64,000 bases of DNA. Origin: Stenotrophomonas maltophilia. Its GTDB lineage: Bacteria > Pseudomonadota > Gammaproteobacteria > Xanthomonadales > Xanthomonadaceae. Below are positions 53,738-63,060 of this stretch, piece by piece (position 1 is the stretch's first letter; each line of letters opens with the position of its first letter). Where the stretch lies: the NCBI RefSeq assembly GCF_002799245.1, contig NZ_NEQV01000002.1, forward strand, positions 620,001-684,000, in the 5' to 3' direction. The translations under genes were made by a program, and so were the position numbers. The notes beneath the pieces were generated by a model, which was given only the letters and a program-made list of their open reading frames with translations, was not told the origin of the DNA and did not search any database.

Positions 53738-55342
53738 TCAGCCCACCGAAACGGTGTGCGCCGCTTCGCGGGTCGCCGAGAAACGCACATCCGGTGAGCG
53801 TTCCTGGGCCAGCTGCAGGTTGACCCGGGTCGGCGCCAGGTAGACCAGGTGCCCGGCGGCATCCAGCGCCAGGTTCAACGCGTTCTTCTCGCGGAACTCT
53901 TCCAGCTTCTTCTCGTTGCTGCAGTGGACCCAACGCGCGGTGGTGACGCTGACCGGCTCGAAGGTGGCTTCCACGCCGTACTCGTCCTTCAGGCGGTAGG
54001 CGGCCACGTCGAACTGCAGCACACCGACCGCACCCAGGATCAGGTCGTTGCTGGTCAGCGGGCGGAAGAACTGGGTCGCACCTTCCTCGGACAGCTGGGC
54101 AAGGCCCTTCTGCAGCTGCTTGAGCTTGAGCGGATCGCGCAGGCGTGCGCGGCGGAACAGTTCCGGGGCGAAGTTGGGGATGCCGGTGAAGGTCACCGCT
54201 TCGCCTTCGGTGAAGGTGTCGCCGATGGAGATGGTGCCGTGGTTGTGGATGCCGATCACATCGCCCGGCCAGGCCTCGGCGGCGATCTCACGGTCGCTGG
54301 CCATGAAGGTCAGCGCGTTGGCCAGTTTCATTTCCTTGCCGGTACGCACGTGGAAGGTCTTCATGCCGGCGCTGAAACGGCCCGAGCAGACCCGCATGAA
54401 CGCTACGCGGTCGCGGTGCTGCGGGTCCATGTTGGCCTGGATCTTGAACACGAAGCCGGTCAGCTTGTTTTCTTCCGGGGCGATCTCGCGGCCGGTGGTG
54501 GAGCGCGCCTGCGGCGATGGCGCATGCTCGACGAAGAAGTCCAGCAGCGGCTGCACGCCGAAGTTGTTCACGCCCGAGCCGAAGAACACCGGGGTCTGCT
54601 TGCCCTCGCGGTAGGCCTGCAGGTCGAACGGATGGCTGGCGCCCTGCACCAGTTCCAGTTCGTCGCGCAGGTCGGCCAGCATCTGTGCACCGATCTTCTC
54701 GGCCAGGCCGGGCGCATCGATGGACGGGAAGATGGTCGAGTCCTGGCGGGTGAAGTTGCGGCCCGGTTCGTACAGGTGCACTTCGCCGGTCAGCAGGTGG
54801 ACCACGCCCTTCAGGCGCTGGCCCATGCCGATCGGCCAGGTCACCGGCGCGCACTGGATGCCGAGCACGGTTTCCACTTCATCCAGCAGCTCGATCGGGT
54901 CCTTGCCCTCGCGGTCGAGCTTGTTGATGAAGGTCATGATCGGGGTGTCGCGCAGGCGGCACACTTCCATCAGCTTGATGGTGCGCTCTTCCACGCCCTT
55001 GGCCACGTCGATCACCATCAGCGCCGAGTCCACCGCGGTCAGCACGCGGTAGGTGTCCTCGCCGAAGTCGGCGTGGCCGGGGGTGTCGAGCAGGTTGACG
55101 ATCTTGCCTTCGTACGGGAACTGCATCACCGACGAGGTGACGGAGATGCCGCGCTCCTTTTCCAGTGCCATCCAGTCGGAGGTGGCATGGCGGGCGGCCT
55201 TGCGGCCCTTGACCGAACCGGCCATCTGGATCGCGCCTCCGAACAGCAGCAGCTTTTCGGTCAGCGTGGTCTTGCCGGCGTCAGGGTGGGAAATGATGGC
55301 GAAGGTGCGGCGACGCGACGCTTCGTTGGCGACTTCGGACAT
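53738..55342 (-). CDS. prfC: Peptide chain release factor 3
   Basis: 534 residues, matching RF3. The translational GTPase recycles RF1/RF2 from the ribosome. G1 [20 protein letters not shown]3 [16 protein letters not shown] and G4 [18 protein letters not shown] are intact, followed by domain II and the RF3-specific C-terminal domain. It stands alone, with a tandem hairpin array at its 3' end. Start ATG 55342 with no competing conserved start. Confidence 0.97.
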   Translation of the reverse strand: MSEVANEASRRRTFAIISHPDAGKTTLTEKLLLFGGAIQMAGSVKGRKAARHATSDWMALEKERGISVTSSVMQFPYEGKIVNLLDTPGHADFGEDTYRVLTAVDSALMVIDVAKGVEERTIKLMEVCRLRDTPIMTFINKLDREGKDPIELLDEVETVLGIQCAPVTWPIGMGQRLKGVVHLLTGEVHLYEPGRNFTRQDSTIFPSIDAPGLAEKIGAQMLADLRDELELVQGASHPFDLQAYREGKQTPVFFGSGVNNFGVQPLLDFFVEHAPSPQARSTTGREIAPEENKLTGFVFKIQANMDPQHRDRVAFMRVCSGRFSAGMKTFHVRTGKEMKLANALTFMASDREIAAEAWPGDVIGIHNHGTISIGDTFTEGEAVTFTGIPNFAPELFRRARLRDPLKLKQLQKGLAQLSEEGATQFFRPLTSNDLILGAVGVLQFDVAAYRLKDEYGVEATFEPVSVTTARWVHCSNEKKLEEFREKNALNLALDAAGHLVYLAPTRVNLQLAQERSPDVRFSATREAAHTVSVG

Positions 55343-55408
55343 GGCAGTGGCGCCCGCCCGGGGCGCTTTTCAAAGAGATAAGCGCCCGATTATACCGGCC
55401 GGGGCCGG

Positions 55409-56293
55409 TCAGCGCCCGGTACCGCCGTCGGCCTCGCCCTGGCGGGCGAACTGCAGCTGGCCCTGCTCGGCGAAGATGCGCACCGGCACCGAGCGCAGGC
55501 CCATGCCGCGGTTGACCTGCACCACGAAGTGCAAGTGCGGCGCACTGCTGTAGCCACTGTTGCCGGACAGGCCGATCGGTTGCCCGGCGCCTACTGCCTG
55601 GCCGCGACGCACGCGCATGCCGCCCGCCTGCAGGTGGCCGTACAGGGCCATGCTGCCGTCGCTGTGCAGCACGCGGATGAAGTTGGCGCGGGCACCATCG
55701 CGTTCGCGGTCCTGGCCGTTGCCACGGAAGCCATCCTGGATCTGCATCACCGTGCCCTCGCGCGCGGCCAGCACCAGGGTGCCCTCCGGCAGTGCGAAGT
55801 CGACCGCGTCGCGGTTCTCCTCGTCGTCATGGCTGAACCGTCCCTGCGGCGCCTGGTCCACGCGCAGGCGGGCCGCATCGAACGGCAGGCGATAGGCGAC
55901 CTCTTCGGCCTGTGCGGCCGGGTTGCCCGGCACCGACTGCAGGCGCAGGTCCAGCGCACGGCCATCGGTCGGGGCGGGCAGGTGGCCGACCACCAGGCTG
56001 CTGTCGCCCTGGATCAGTGACTCGACCGGCAGGCCTTCGACCGGGTGTCCCGGCGCGGCGCGCAGCTGGATCTGCAGCGGCCCCGCCAGCCCGTTGTCGA
56101 TCCGGGCCTGCCATTGCCCGCCAACCGGCTGCAGGCGCAGCCGCGCCATGGGGGCGGCGCCCTCGGCGCTGCCTGCGCGGGTCGCCGGGGCGGGCGGGGG
56201 AACCAGCCCCCAGCCCAGGCGCCAGTCGTCCGCGTGTGCGGTTGCGCTCGCCAGCAGAGGCAACAGCAGGCAGGACAGGGGCAGGCGCGGCAT
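55409..56293 (-). CDS. Secreted M23-family metallopeptidase
   Basis: 294 residues with signal peptide (about 1-21, cut near SATAHA). A beta-rich N-terminal domain precedes the LytM/M23 domain (about 150-270). Zn-site segments are FSHDDEENRDAVDFALPEGT (His and Asp ligands), MALYGHLQAG and SAPHLHFVVQVN (HxH). It should cut peptidoglycan peptides in the periplasm, or regulate amidases if inactive; the ligands appear complete. It is divergent from the metX operon. Confidence 0.9.
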   Translation of the reverse strand: MPRLPLSCLLLPLLASATAHADDWRLGWGLVPPPAPATRAGSAEGAAPMARLRLQPVGGQWQARIDNGLAGPLQIQLRAAPGHPVEGLPVESLIQGDSSLVVGHLPAPTDGRALDLRLQSVPGNPAAQAEEVAYRLPFDAARLRVDQAPQGRFSHDDEENRDAVDFALPEGTLVLAAREGTVMQIQDGFRGNGQDRERDGARANFIRVLHSDGSMALYGHLQAGGMRVRRGQAVGAGQPIGLSGNSGYSSAPHLHFVVQVNRGMGLRSVPVRIFAEQGQLQFARQGEADGGTGR

Positions 56294-56408
56294 CGGCGTT
56301 TCCAGCGGAAAGGATCGCCGGGACTGTACCCGATCCTGAACGGGACGACCGGTACGGGCTTCGCATAGTGGCCCTGAAAATATTCATCGCTTTATCCGCA
56401 TGAAGGGA

Positions 56409-56437
56409 TTGACAGTGCCGGAAAGGGGTGGCATCGT
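56409..56437 (+). promoter_or_regulatory. Candidate promoter of the SAM riboswitch-met operon
   Basis: Consensus TTGACA (56409-56414), 17-nt spacer, poor -10 CATCGT (56432-56437). It would start transcription right at the riboswitch. Confidence 0.4.
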
Positions 56438-56439
56438 GG

Positions 56440-56536
56440 CTCCACCATCGAGACCGGCAGAGGGACAGGCCCTTTGAAGCCGGGGCAGCCCGCAGGCGCG
56501 CAAGCGTCTGCGTAGGTGCCAAATCCTGCGGGGACC
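56440..56536 (+). ncRNA. SAM-I (S-box) riboswitch controlling metX-metB-hom
   Basis: The conserved SAM-I core is present in order: ATCGAGACCGGCAGAGGGAC, then GGCCC-TT-TGAAGCCGGGGCA-CC (P2/P3 region), a P4-like hairpin GCAGGCGCGCAAGCGTCTGC, and GGTGCCAAATCCTGC joining back to P1. S-box RNAs bind SAM and turn off methionine synthesis genes. After it lie a hairpin ATGGTTCGAACCAT (56554-56567) and CGCGGG/CCCGCG (near 56589-56601) that could form the expression platform. No T-run follows, so control of translation is more likely than termination; that is inference. Confidence 0.82.
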
Positions 56537-56637
56537 GTGGCGTCCACCGAAAGATGGTTCGAACCATGCACCGCACGTGCATCTCGAACGCGGGCCCCGC
56601 GAAGGCTCGATGGCCGATTCCCCAACCGGATCCCGCC

Positions 56638-57669
56638 ATGAGCTTCGCCGCCAGTACCGCGCTTCGCCCCGAACCCTTTGTCCCCGTCAGCGTGCCGCTC
56701 GAAGACCGCGTGCACGCCGAGCGCGGTGAGTTCGCCGCGGTGCTGTCGATGCGCCACAGCGGCCCCAGCCCGGTGCGCCTGCGCTACGAGTGGGTCGGCC
56801 CGGCCAACGCGCCGGTGGTGGTGTTGGCCGGCGGCATCTCCGCCCACCGCCACGTGGCGTCCAACGCGCAGTTCAGCGAGAAGGGCTGGGCCGAAGACCT
56901 GGTGGGCAGTGGCCGCGCGCTGGATCCGCAGCAGTTGCGTGTGCTGGCCTTCGATTTCATCGGTGCCGACGGTGCACTGGATGTGCCGATCGATACCGCC
57001 GACCAGGCCGATGCATTGGCGCTGCTGCTGGACCACCTCGGCATCCGCACGCTGAAGGCGTTCGTGGGTTACTCCTACGGCGCGCTGGTCGGCCAGCAGT
57101 TCGCGATCCGGCACCGTGCCCGCGTGCGCCAGCTGGTGCTGGCCAGCGGTGCACATCGCCCGCATCCCTATGCCGCCGCCTGGCGTGCGCTGCAGCGCCG
57201 CGCGGTCGCGCTCGGCCAGCTGCAGTGCGGCGAAGACCATGGCCTGGCCCTGGCCCGGCAGTTCGCCATGCTCAGCTACCGCACCCCGGAAGAGTTCGGC
57301 GAGCGCTTCGACGCTGCGCCGGAAGTCATCAATGGCCGCGTGCGCGTGGCAGCTGAAGACTATCTCGACGCGGCCGGTGCGCAGTACGTCGCGCGCACGC
57401 CGGTGACCGCCTACCTGCGCCTGTCCGAATCGATCGACCTGCACCGCGTTGACCCCACCGCGATCCTGCCACCGACCGTCGTGGTAGCCGTGGAGGGTGA
57501 CCGCCTGGTGCCGCTGGCCGACCTGGTCGGCCTGGTCGAAGGTCTGGGCCCGCGCGGCAGCCTGCGCGTTCTGCGCTCGCCCTACGGCCACGACGCCTTC
57601 CTCAAAGAAACCGATCGCATCGACGCGATCCTCGCCACCGCCTTCCGCACTTCTGGAGAGTCCGCATGA
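56638..57669 (+). CDS. metX: MetX-like homoserine O-acyltransferase
   Basis: 343 residues from ATG 56638. Alpha/beta-hydrolase fold with nucleophile Ser146 in VGYSYGALVGQQ, Asp288 in VAVEGDRLVP and His318 in YGHDAF; oxyanion region VVLAGGISAHRHVASN. MetX enzymes acylate homoserine with acetyl- or succinyl-CoA; which one is not readable, and this shorter subfamily may use succinyl-CoA. The companion metB would accept O-succinylhomoserine. Upstream in-frame codons overlap the riboswitch, and the ribosome site before 56638 is weak, compatible with riboswitch control. Stop overlaps metB as ATGA. Confidence 0.87.
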   Translation: MSFAASTALRPEPFVPVSVPLEDRVHAERGEFAAVLSMRHSGPSPVRLRYEWVGPANAPVVVLAGGISAHRHVASNAQFSEKGWAEDLVGSGRALDPQQLRVLAFDFIGADGALDVPIDTADQADALALLLDHLGIRTLKAFVGYSYGALVGQQFAIRHRARVRQLVLASGAHRPHPYAAAWRALQRRAVALGQLQCGEDHGLALARQFAMLSYRTPEEFGERFDAAPEVINGRVRVAAEDYLDAAGAQYVARTPVTAYLRLSESIDLHRVDPTAILPPTVVVAVEGDRLVPLADLVGLVEGLGPRGSLRVLRSPYGHDAFLKETDRIDAILATAFRTSGESA

Positions 57670-58901
57670 GCCTGCACGCAAACGAGCCGTCCTGTAGTCG
57701 CACCACTGCCGCCGTCCGTGCCGGCATCGATCGGGACACCGCGCATGGTGCGGTCACTCCGCCGATCGTGCTGTCGTCGAACTTCAGCTTTGAAGGCTTC
57801 GGCAACAAGCGCCAGTACGACTACACGCGCAGTGGCAACCCGACCCGCGACCTGCTGGGTGAGGCGCTGGCGGAACTGGAGGGCGGCGCCGGTGGCGTCA
57901 TCACTGCGACCGGCATGGGCGCGATCAACCTGGTGCTGAACGCGCTGCTGCAGCCGGGCGATACCCTGGTGGTGCCGCACGATGCGTACGGTGGCAGCTG
58001 GCGCCTGTTCAATGCGCTGGCGAAAAAGGGCCACTTCGAGCTGGTCACCGCCGACCTGACCGATCCACGAGCGCTGGCCCAGGCGCTGGCCACCCAGCCG
58101 AAGCTGGTGCTGGTGGAAACGCCGTCCAACCCGCTGCTGCGCATCACCGACCTGCGCTTCGTCATCGATGCCGCGCACAAGGCCGGTGCACTGGTGGTGG
58201 TCGACAACACGTTCCTGTCGCCGGCGCTGCAGCAGCCGCTGTCGTTCGGTGCAGACCTGGTGCTGCATTCCACGACCAAGTACATCAATGGCCACAGCGA
58301 TGTGGTGGGGGGGGCCGTGGTCGCACGTGATCCGGCACTGCACGAGCAGCTGGTGTGGTGGGGCAATGCGCTCGGCCTGACCGGTTCGCCGTTCGATGCG
58401 TTCCTGACCCTGCGCGGCCTGCGCACGCTGGATGCGCGCCTGCGCGTGCACCAGGAGAACACCGCGTCGATCGTGGCCCTGCTGGACCAGCATCCGGCAG
58501 TTGGCACGGTCTACTACCCGGGCCTGACCGATCACCCCGGCCATGCCATCGCCGCACGCCAGCAGAACGGCTTCGGAGCGATGCTCTCGTTCGAGCTGGC
58601 GCACTGCGCCGGTGATGATCCGCACGCGGCGGTGCGCGCCTTCGTGGATGGCCTGCGCTGTTTCACCCTGGCCGAATCGCTGGGCGGCGTCGAAAGCCTG
58701 ATCGCGCATCCGGCCACCATGACCCATGCGGCGATGACTGCCGAAGCGCGTGCGGCGGCCGGAATCAGTGAAGGCCTGCTGCGCCTGTCGGTCGGCATCG
58801 AGGCCGAGCGTGACCTGCTGGCCGATCTCGGTGCCGCGCTGCAGCGCGCCGAAGCCGTGATCGATGCGGCCGCACGCCGCAAACAGGTGGTGGATGCATG
58901 A
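57666..58901 (+). CDS. metB: Cystathionine gamma-synthase
   Basis: 411 residues. PLP-dependent enzyme joining O-acylhomoserine and cysteine to cystathionine. Signatures: RSGNPTRDLLGEALAELEGG, ATGMGAINLVLNALL, LVVVDNTFLSPALQQPL, and Schiff-base Lys in LHSTTKYINGHSDVVGG; C-terminal SLGGVESLIAHPATMTHA. A true trans-sulphurylation step can therefore be made from this operon. Start overlaps metX, stop overlaps hom, each by ATGA. A gamma-lyase function cannot be excluded by sequence alone. Confidence 0.93.
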   Translation: MSLHANEPSCSRTTAAVRAGIDRDTAHGAVTPPIVLSSNFSFEGFGNKRQYDYTRSGNPTRDLLGEALAELEGGAGGVITATGMGAINLVLNALLQPGDTLVVPHDAYGGSWRLFNALAKKGHFELVTADLTDPRALAQALATQPKLVLVETPSNPLLRITDLRFVIDAAHKAGALVVVDNTFLSPALQQPLSFGADLVLHSTTKYINGHSDVVGGAVVARDPALHEQLVWWGNALGLTGSPFDAFLTLRGLRTLDARLRVHQENTASIVALLDQHPAVGTVYYPGLTDHPGHAIAARQQNGFGAMLSFELAHCAGDDPHAAVRAFVDGLRCFTLAESLGGVESLIAHPATMTHAAMTAEARAAAGISEGLLRLSVGIEAERDLLADLGAALQRAEAVIDAAARRKQVVDA

Positions 58902-59965
58902 GCGCGCTCGCGGCTGAAATTCCCGCGCTGGGCGCGGGGCGCCTGGCGCTGCTGGGTACGGGTACGGTGGGTTCGGCCTTTGTGCAGCGCTACCAGGCGT
59001 TGCAGGCGCGCGGGCTGGACCTGCCCAGCGTGCAGTGGCTGGCCAACTCACGCACTGCGCTGGCGATCGATCGCGACCTGGCGTTGCCGCTGGAGCTGGC
59101 GCGGCGTGCCCCGCGCGACGGCCACAGCTCGCCGCCATGGGCCAATGCCGAGGGGCTGGAGCGCGGTGACGTGGTGGTCGATGCCACCGCCAGCGAAGAC
59201 GTGGCCGCACGTCACGTGCAGTGGCTGGCGCGCGGAGTGCATGTGGTAACCGCCAACAAGCTGGGCCGCGGTGCGCAGCTGGCCCGCGCCACGGCCATCG
59301 CCGAGAGCTGCGCCGACAGTGGTGCGCGCTACGGCGACAGCGCCACCGTCGGTGCCGGTCTGCCGCTGCTGAGCAGCCTGCGCGCGTTGGTGGCAGGTGG
59401 TGATCACATCCACGCCATCGAGGGTGTGCTGTCCGGTTCGCTGGCTTGGCTGTTCCATCGCTATGACGGACGGTCGCCGTTCTCGGCCGCCGTGCGCGAA
59501 GCATTGGCGGCCGGTTACACCGAACCGGATCCGCGCCTGGACCTGTCCGGCGAAGACGTGCGCCGCAAGCTGCTGATCCTGGCCCGCAGCAGCGGGCTGG
59601 CGCTGGATGCTTCGCAGGTGCAGGTGGATTCGTTGGTGCCTGAAGCGCTGGCAGCGTTGCCGCTGGAGGACGCAGTGGCTGCACTGGAGCAGCTGGATGC
59701 ACCACTGCAGGCGCGGTGGCAGCAGGCACGCGACAACGGCCGTGTGCTGCGTTTCGTTGGCCGTGTCGACGGCGAGGGTGCGCAGGTGGGCCTGCGCGAG
59801 CTGCCGGCCGATCATCCGCTGGCGCAGGGTGCGGGCACCGACAACCGCGTGGCCATCCACAGCGATCGCTACCACCGCCAGCCCTTGTTGATCCAGGGGC
59901 CGGGCGCAGGCGCGGAAGTCACCGCCGCCGCGTTGCTGGATGACGTGTTGAGGATCGTGGGCTGA
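58898..59965 (+). CDS. hom: Homoserine dehydrogenase (monofunctional, without ACT domain)
   Basis: 355 residues. NAD(P) loop LLGTGTVGSAF, DATASEDVAARHVQWLARGV, VVTANK, and the catalytic region VGAGLPLLSSLRALVAGGD; ENLSG-type block GVLSGSLAWLFHRY, then GYTEPDPRLDLSGEDVRRKLLILA. It is the size of the dehydrogenase half of ThrA/MetL, with no aspartokinase and no ACT domain, so classical threonine feedback is not expected here. As third gene behind a SAM riboswitch it feeds homoserine to MetX. Start overlaps metB as ATGA. A SMAG pair follows. Confidence 0.9.
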   Translation: MSALAAEIPALGAGRLALLGTGTVGSAFVQRYQALQARGLDLPSVQWLANSRTALAIDRDLALPLELARRAPRDGHSSPPWANAEGLERGDVVVDATASEDVAARHVQWLARGVHVVTANKLGRGAQLARATAIAESCADSGARYGDSATVGAGLPLLSSLRALVAGGDHIHAIEGVLSGSLAWLFHRYDGRSPFSAAVREALAAGYTEPDPRLDLSGEDVRRKLLILARSSGLALDASQVQVDSLVPEALAALPLEDAVAALEQLDAPLQARWQQARDNGRVLRFVGRVDGEGAQVGLRELPADHPLAQGAGTDNRVAIHSDRYHRQPLLIQGPGAGAEVTAAALLDDVLRIVG

Positions 59966-59978
59966 TCGCACCGCTGCT

Positions 59979-60056
59979 GTAGAGCCGAGCCTGCGCTCGG
60001 CTGCTGCTGGCGAGATCCCCTCCTGCCGTATGAGCCGAGCATGGGCTCGGCTCTAC
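59979..60056. repeat. Inverted pair of SMAG-type REPs
   Basis: 59979-60002 (plus, GTAGAGCCGAGCC) and 60032-60056 (minus, ending GGCTCGGCTCTAC). The two are complementary and could form one longer stem. They separate hom from the convergent hydrolase. Confidence 0.85.
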
Positions 60057-60072
60057 AGAGGAGGGCTGCCGT

Positions 60073-61068
60073 TCAATTCGCTTTCAACGCCTTCAACAAC
60101 GCCGCATTGAACTGCTTCGGGTCCTGCACCTGCGGCGAATGGCCCAGTTCGGCGAACTCGACCAGCGTCGCGCCCGGAATCGCCGCGGCCGCCGCTTTGC
60201 CGAGTACCGGGTAATTGCCCAGCGTCGCCTTCACCGCAGGCGGCGCCTGGTCACGGCCGATCGCGGTGCGGTCCTTCTGCCCGATGAACAGCGTGGTCGG
60301 CACCTGCACATTCTTCAGTTCGTAGACCACCGGCTGGTTGAACACCATGTCCGAGGCCAGGGCCTGGCTCCATGCAACGGCCTGCTTGCCGGGCCCTTCG
60401 TACATGCCCGACTGCATCCGTGCCCAGGGTTCGTAGGCTGGCTTCCATTTGCCGTCGTAGTACACCTCCAGCTGGTAACGGCGGATGCTGTCATAGCTGA
60501 TGTTCATTTCGCCGGCGTACCACGCGTCCACGCTGCGCCACGGTACGCCCAGCGCCTTCCAGTCTTCCAACCCGATCGGGTTGACCAGCGACAGGCTGCG
60601 CAGGTCCTGCGGGAACATCAGTGCGTAGCGCACCGCCAGCATGCCGCCCATCGAATGGCCGACCAGGTGCACCGGCGCATCCCCCAGCTGCAGCTGCTGC
60701 AGCAGGGCATGGGTGTTGGCGGCGAGCTGCGCGAAGGTGTACTGGTAGCGCTCGGGCTTGCTGGATTTGCAGAAGCCCACCTGGTCCGGCGCAATCACCC
60801 GGTAGCCGGCGGCAACCAGCGGCTTGATCGATTCCTTCCAGGTGGCCGCACAGAAATTCTTGCCGTGCAGCAGCACGACCACCCCGATCGGCGCCTTCTT
60901 CGGCGCGATGTCCAGGTAGGCCATCTCCAGCGGCTGCCGCTGCGATTCCAGCGCGAAGATCTTCACCGGATAGCCGTAATCGAAACCCTCCAGCCGCGGC
61001 CCGTAGGTGGGCGCGGCCAGGACGGGCAGCGGAAGGCAGGCAAGCAGGGCGGCAGCGATCACGCGCAT
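60073..61068 (-). CDS. Secreted alpha/beta hydrolase
   Basis: 331 residues with signal peptide (about 1-18, LPVLAAPTYG). Oxyanion-hole HGKNFCAATW, nucleophile elbow GHSMGGMLAVRY, acid-loop region LFIGQKDRTAIGRDQAPP and His in ELGHSPQV give a complete triad. It resembles epoxide-hydrolase or haloperoxidase-like periplasmic esterases; substrate unknown. Monocistronic and convergent with hom. Transcribed in the same direction as sdaA, which lies upstream of it. Confidence 0.88.
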   Translation of the reverse strand: MRVIAAALLACLPLPVLAAPTYGPRLEGFDYGYPVKIFALESQRQPLEMAYLDIAPKKAPIGVVVLLHGKNFCAATWKESIKPLVAAGYRVIAPDQVGFCKSSKPERYQYTFAQLAANTHALLQQLQLGDAPVHLVGHSMGGMLAVRYALMFPQDLRSLSLVNPIGLEDWKALGVPWRSVDAWYAGEMNISYDSIRRYQLEVYYDGKWKPAYEPWARMQSGMYEGPGKQAVAWSQALASDMVFNQPVVYELKNVQVPTTLFIGQKDRTAIGRDQAPPAVKATLGNYPVLGKAAAAAIPGATLVEFAELGHSPQVQDPKQFNAALLKALKAN

Positions 61069-61147
61069 GGGAACGTCCGTGGCAGGGGAGCCCCGAGCCT
61101 AACCGGAACGCGGTGACGGTGTCGTCCGGCCGGGTAGGGGCAACGGG

Positions 61148-61234
61148 GTAGAGTCGACTGTCAGTCGACTGCTCTTCGATCAGACCGCGAAAATCCCGCG
61201 CTGCGCGCGATAGTCGACCAACGGTCGACTCTAC
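61148..61234. repeat. Inverted pair of SMAG-type REPs
   Basis: 61148-61171 (plus, GTAGAGTCGACTG/CAGTCGACTG) and 61211-61234 (minus, AGTCGACC...GGTCGACTCTAC). Different stem sequence from the GCCGAGC class but the same GTAG tag. Directly past the sdaA stop. Confidence 0.82.
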
Positions 61235-61243
61235 CCAGGGCCA

Positions 61244-62626
61244 TCAGCATTCGATGACGTTCACCGCCAGGCCGCCGCGGCTGGTTTCCTTGTACTTGTC
61301 CTGCATGTCGCGGCCGGTGTCGCGCATGGTCTTGATCACCTTGTCCAGCGACACCTTGTGCTTGCCGTCGCCACGCATCGCCATGCGCGAGGCATTGATC
61401 GCCTTCACCGCGCCCATTGCGTTGCGTTCGATGCAGGGGATCTGCACCAGGCCGCCGATCGGGTCGCAGGTCAGGCCCAGGTTGTGTTCCATGCCGATTT
61501 CCGCGGCGTTCTCGATCTGGCTGGGATTGCCGCCCAGTGCCGCGACCAGGCCACCGGCCGCCATCGAGCAGGCCACGCCCACTTCGCCCTGGCAGCCCAC
61601 TTCGGCGCCGGAAATCGACGCGTTTTCCTTGTACAGGATGCCGATCGCCGCCGAGGTCAGCAGGAAGTCGAACACGCGCTGTTCGTTGGCGCCGGGGCAG
61701 AAACGGTCGAAATAGTGCAGCACCGCCGGCAGCACGCCGGCGGCGCCGTTGGTCGGCGCCGTCACCACGCGGCCACCGGCGGCGTTCTCTTCGTTCACCG
61801 CCAGCGCGTACAGGTTGACCCAGTCCAGCGTGGTCAGCGGATCGCGCATCGCCGCTTCCGGCTTCGACGACAGCTCGCGGTACAGCGCCGGTGCACGACG
61901 GCCCACCTTGAGGCCGCCCGGCAGCACGCCTTCCTCGCGGATGCCGCGCGCCACGCACGACTGCATCGCGCTCCAGATCTCGCGCAGGTTGGCGCGGATC
62001 TCGTCTTCGCTGCGCCAGCACTTCTCGTTCTCGAACATCAGCTGGGCGATGCTCAGGCCGCTGCGTGCGGTCTGCGCCAGCAGCTCGTCACCGCTCTTGA
62101 ACGGGTAGGGCAGCGGGGTTTCATCGGGCACGATGCGGTCATCGGCCGCGTCGTCCTGGTTGACCACGAAGCCGCCACCGACCGAGTAGTAATCGCGGGT
62201 GGCGATCACTTCGTCGTCGGCGTTGTACGCGGTGAAGCGCATGCCGTTGGTGTGGTAGGGCAGCTTCTGGCGCTTGTTCATGCCCAGGTCGCGCTTCTCG
62301 TCGAAGGCGATCTCGTGCTGGCCCATCAGCTGGATGCGCTTGCTGCTGCGGATGCGCTCCAGGGTGGCCGGAATGATGTCCGGATCGATCAGGTTCGGCC
62401 GCTGGCCTTCCAGGCCCAGCAGGATCGCCTTGTCGGTGCCATGGCCGCGGCCGGTCAACGCCAGCGAGCCATAGACATCGGCGCGGATGCGCGCGACCTC
62501 GTGCAGCCGGCCCGGGTCGAGCAGCCAGCGATGGATGAATCGCTCGGCGGCCTTCATCGGCCCGACGGTGTGCGAGGAACTCGGGCCAATGCCGATCTTG
62601 AAAACGTCGAACGTGCTGACAGCCAT
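61244..62626 (-). CDS. sdaA: L-serine ammonia-lyase, iron-sulphur type
   Basis: 460 residues from ATG 62626 ([20 protein letters not shown]), the standard SdaA start; an upstream in-frame Met at 62653 would add nine residues that do not match the family. It deaminates L-serine to pyruvate with a 4Fe-4S cluster. Signatures: [50 protein letters not shown], and the C-terminal Cys of NVIEC known to bind the cluster iron. A single-chain form. Monocistronic, followed by a SMAG pair. Confidence 0.95.
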   Translation of the reverse strand: MAVSTFDVFKIGIGPSSSHTVGPMKAAERFIHRWLLDPGRLHEVARIRADVYGSLALTGRGHGTDKAILLGLEGQRPNLIDPDIIPATLERIRSSKRIQLMGQHEIAFDEKRDLGMNKRQKLPYHTNGMRFTAYNADDEVIATRDYYSVGGGFVVNQDDAADDRIVPDETPLPYPFKSGDELLAQTARSGLSIAQLMFENEKCWRSEDEIRANLREIWSAMQSCVARGIREEGVLPGGLKVGRRAPALYRELSSKPEAAMRDPLTTLDWVNLYALAVNEENAAGGRVVTAPTNGAAGVLPAVLHYFDRFCPGANEQRVFDFLLTSAAIGILYKENASISGAEVGCQGEVGVACSMAAGGLVAALGGNPSQIENAAEIGMEHNLGLTCDPIGGLVQIPCIERNAMGAVKAINASRMAMRGDGKHKVSLDKVIKTMRDTGRDMQDKYKETSRGGLAVNVIEC

Positions 62627-62725
62627 GGATGCCAAACTGCGGGTACCGGACAAGCCGCTATTCTAGCGGCTTGCCGGGCCATCCGATGGCTGCGGCGCAG
62701 CATTTCCGCCACGGGAGCCTGACTG

Positions 62726-62959
62726 GTGTTGACCCTGATCCAGCGTGACGACTGCCACCTGTGCGACATGGCCCTGGCCGAGCTGGCCAAGGCGCGGGTG
62801 CCGGAGTTCGAATCGGTGTTCCTTGATGACCAGCCGGCGCTGGAAGCCCGCTATGGCGCGCGGGTGCCGGTGCTGCGTGACGAGGCCGACGGCCGTGAGC
62901 TGGATTGGCCGTTCGATGCGGCCAGCGTGCGGGCCTGGCTGGCTGAAAGCTTGCTGTAG
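62726..62959 (+). CDS. Glutaredoxin-like protein (DUF836)
   Basis: 77 residues from GTG 62726. Thioredoxin-like fold with CHLC in RDDCHLCDMALAEL at the N terminus, the cis-Pro in ARVPVLRD, and a short C-terminal helix. It should be a small thiol-disulphide protein of unknown partner. Its stop codon TAG is the TAG of the SMAG element's GTAG, so the repeat supplies the 3' end. Confidence 0.85.
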   Translation: MLTLIQRDDCHLCDMALAELAKARVPEFESVFLDDQPALEARYGARVPVLRDEADGRELDWPFDAASVRAWLAESLL

Positions 62960-63026
62960 GGCCGAGCCCATGCTCGGCCGTTTCATGCCCGGCTCCAGGA
63001 GCAGCCGAGCATGGGCTCGGCTCTAC
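62956..63026. repeat. Inverted pair of SMAG-type REPs
   Basis: 62956-62980 (plus, GTAGGGCCGAGCCC) whose GTAG overlaps the previous stop codon, and 63003-63026 (minus, GCCGAGC...GGCTCTAC). Separate the glutaredoxin-like gene from convergent yceI. Confidence 0.85.
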
Positions 63027-63060
63027 AGGAGGGGGCCGGGGCGTGGCCCCGGCCGCGCGA

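Noticed and set aside
56551-56567. GGTTCGAACC resembling a tRNA T-loop
   Set aside because: No acceptor, D or anticodon arm can be folded around it. It is a simple ATGGTTCGAACCAT hairpin downstream of the SAM riboswitch.
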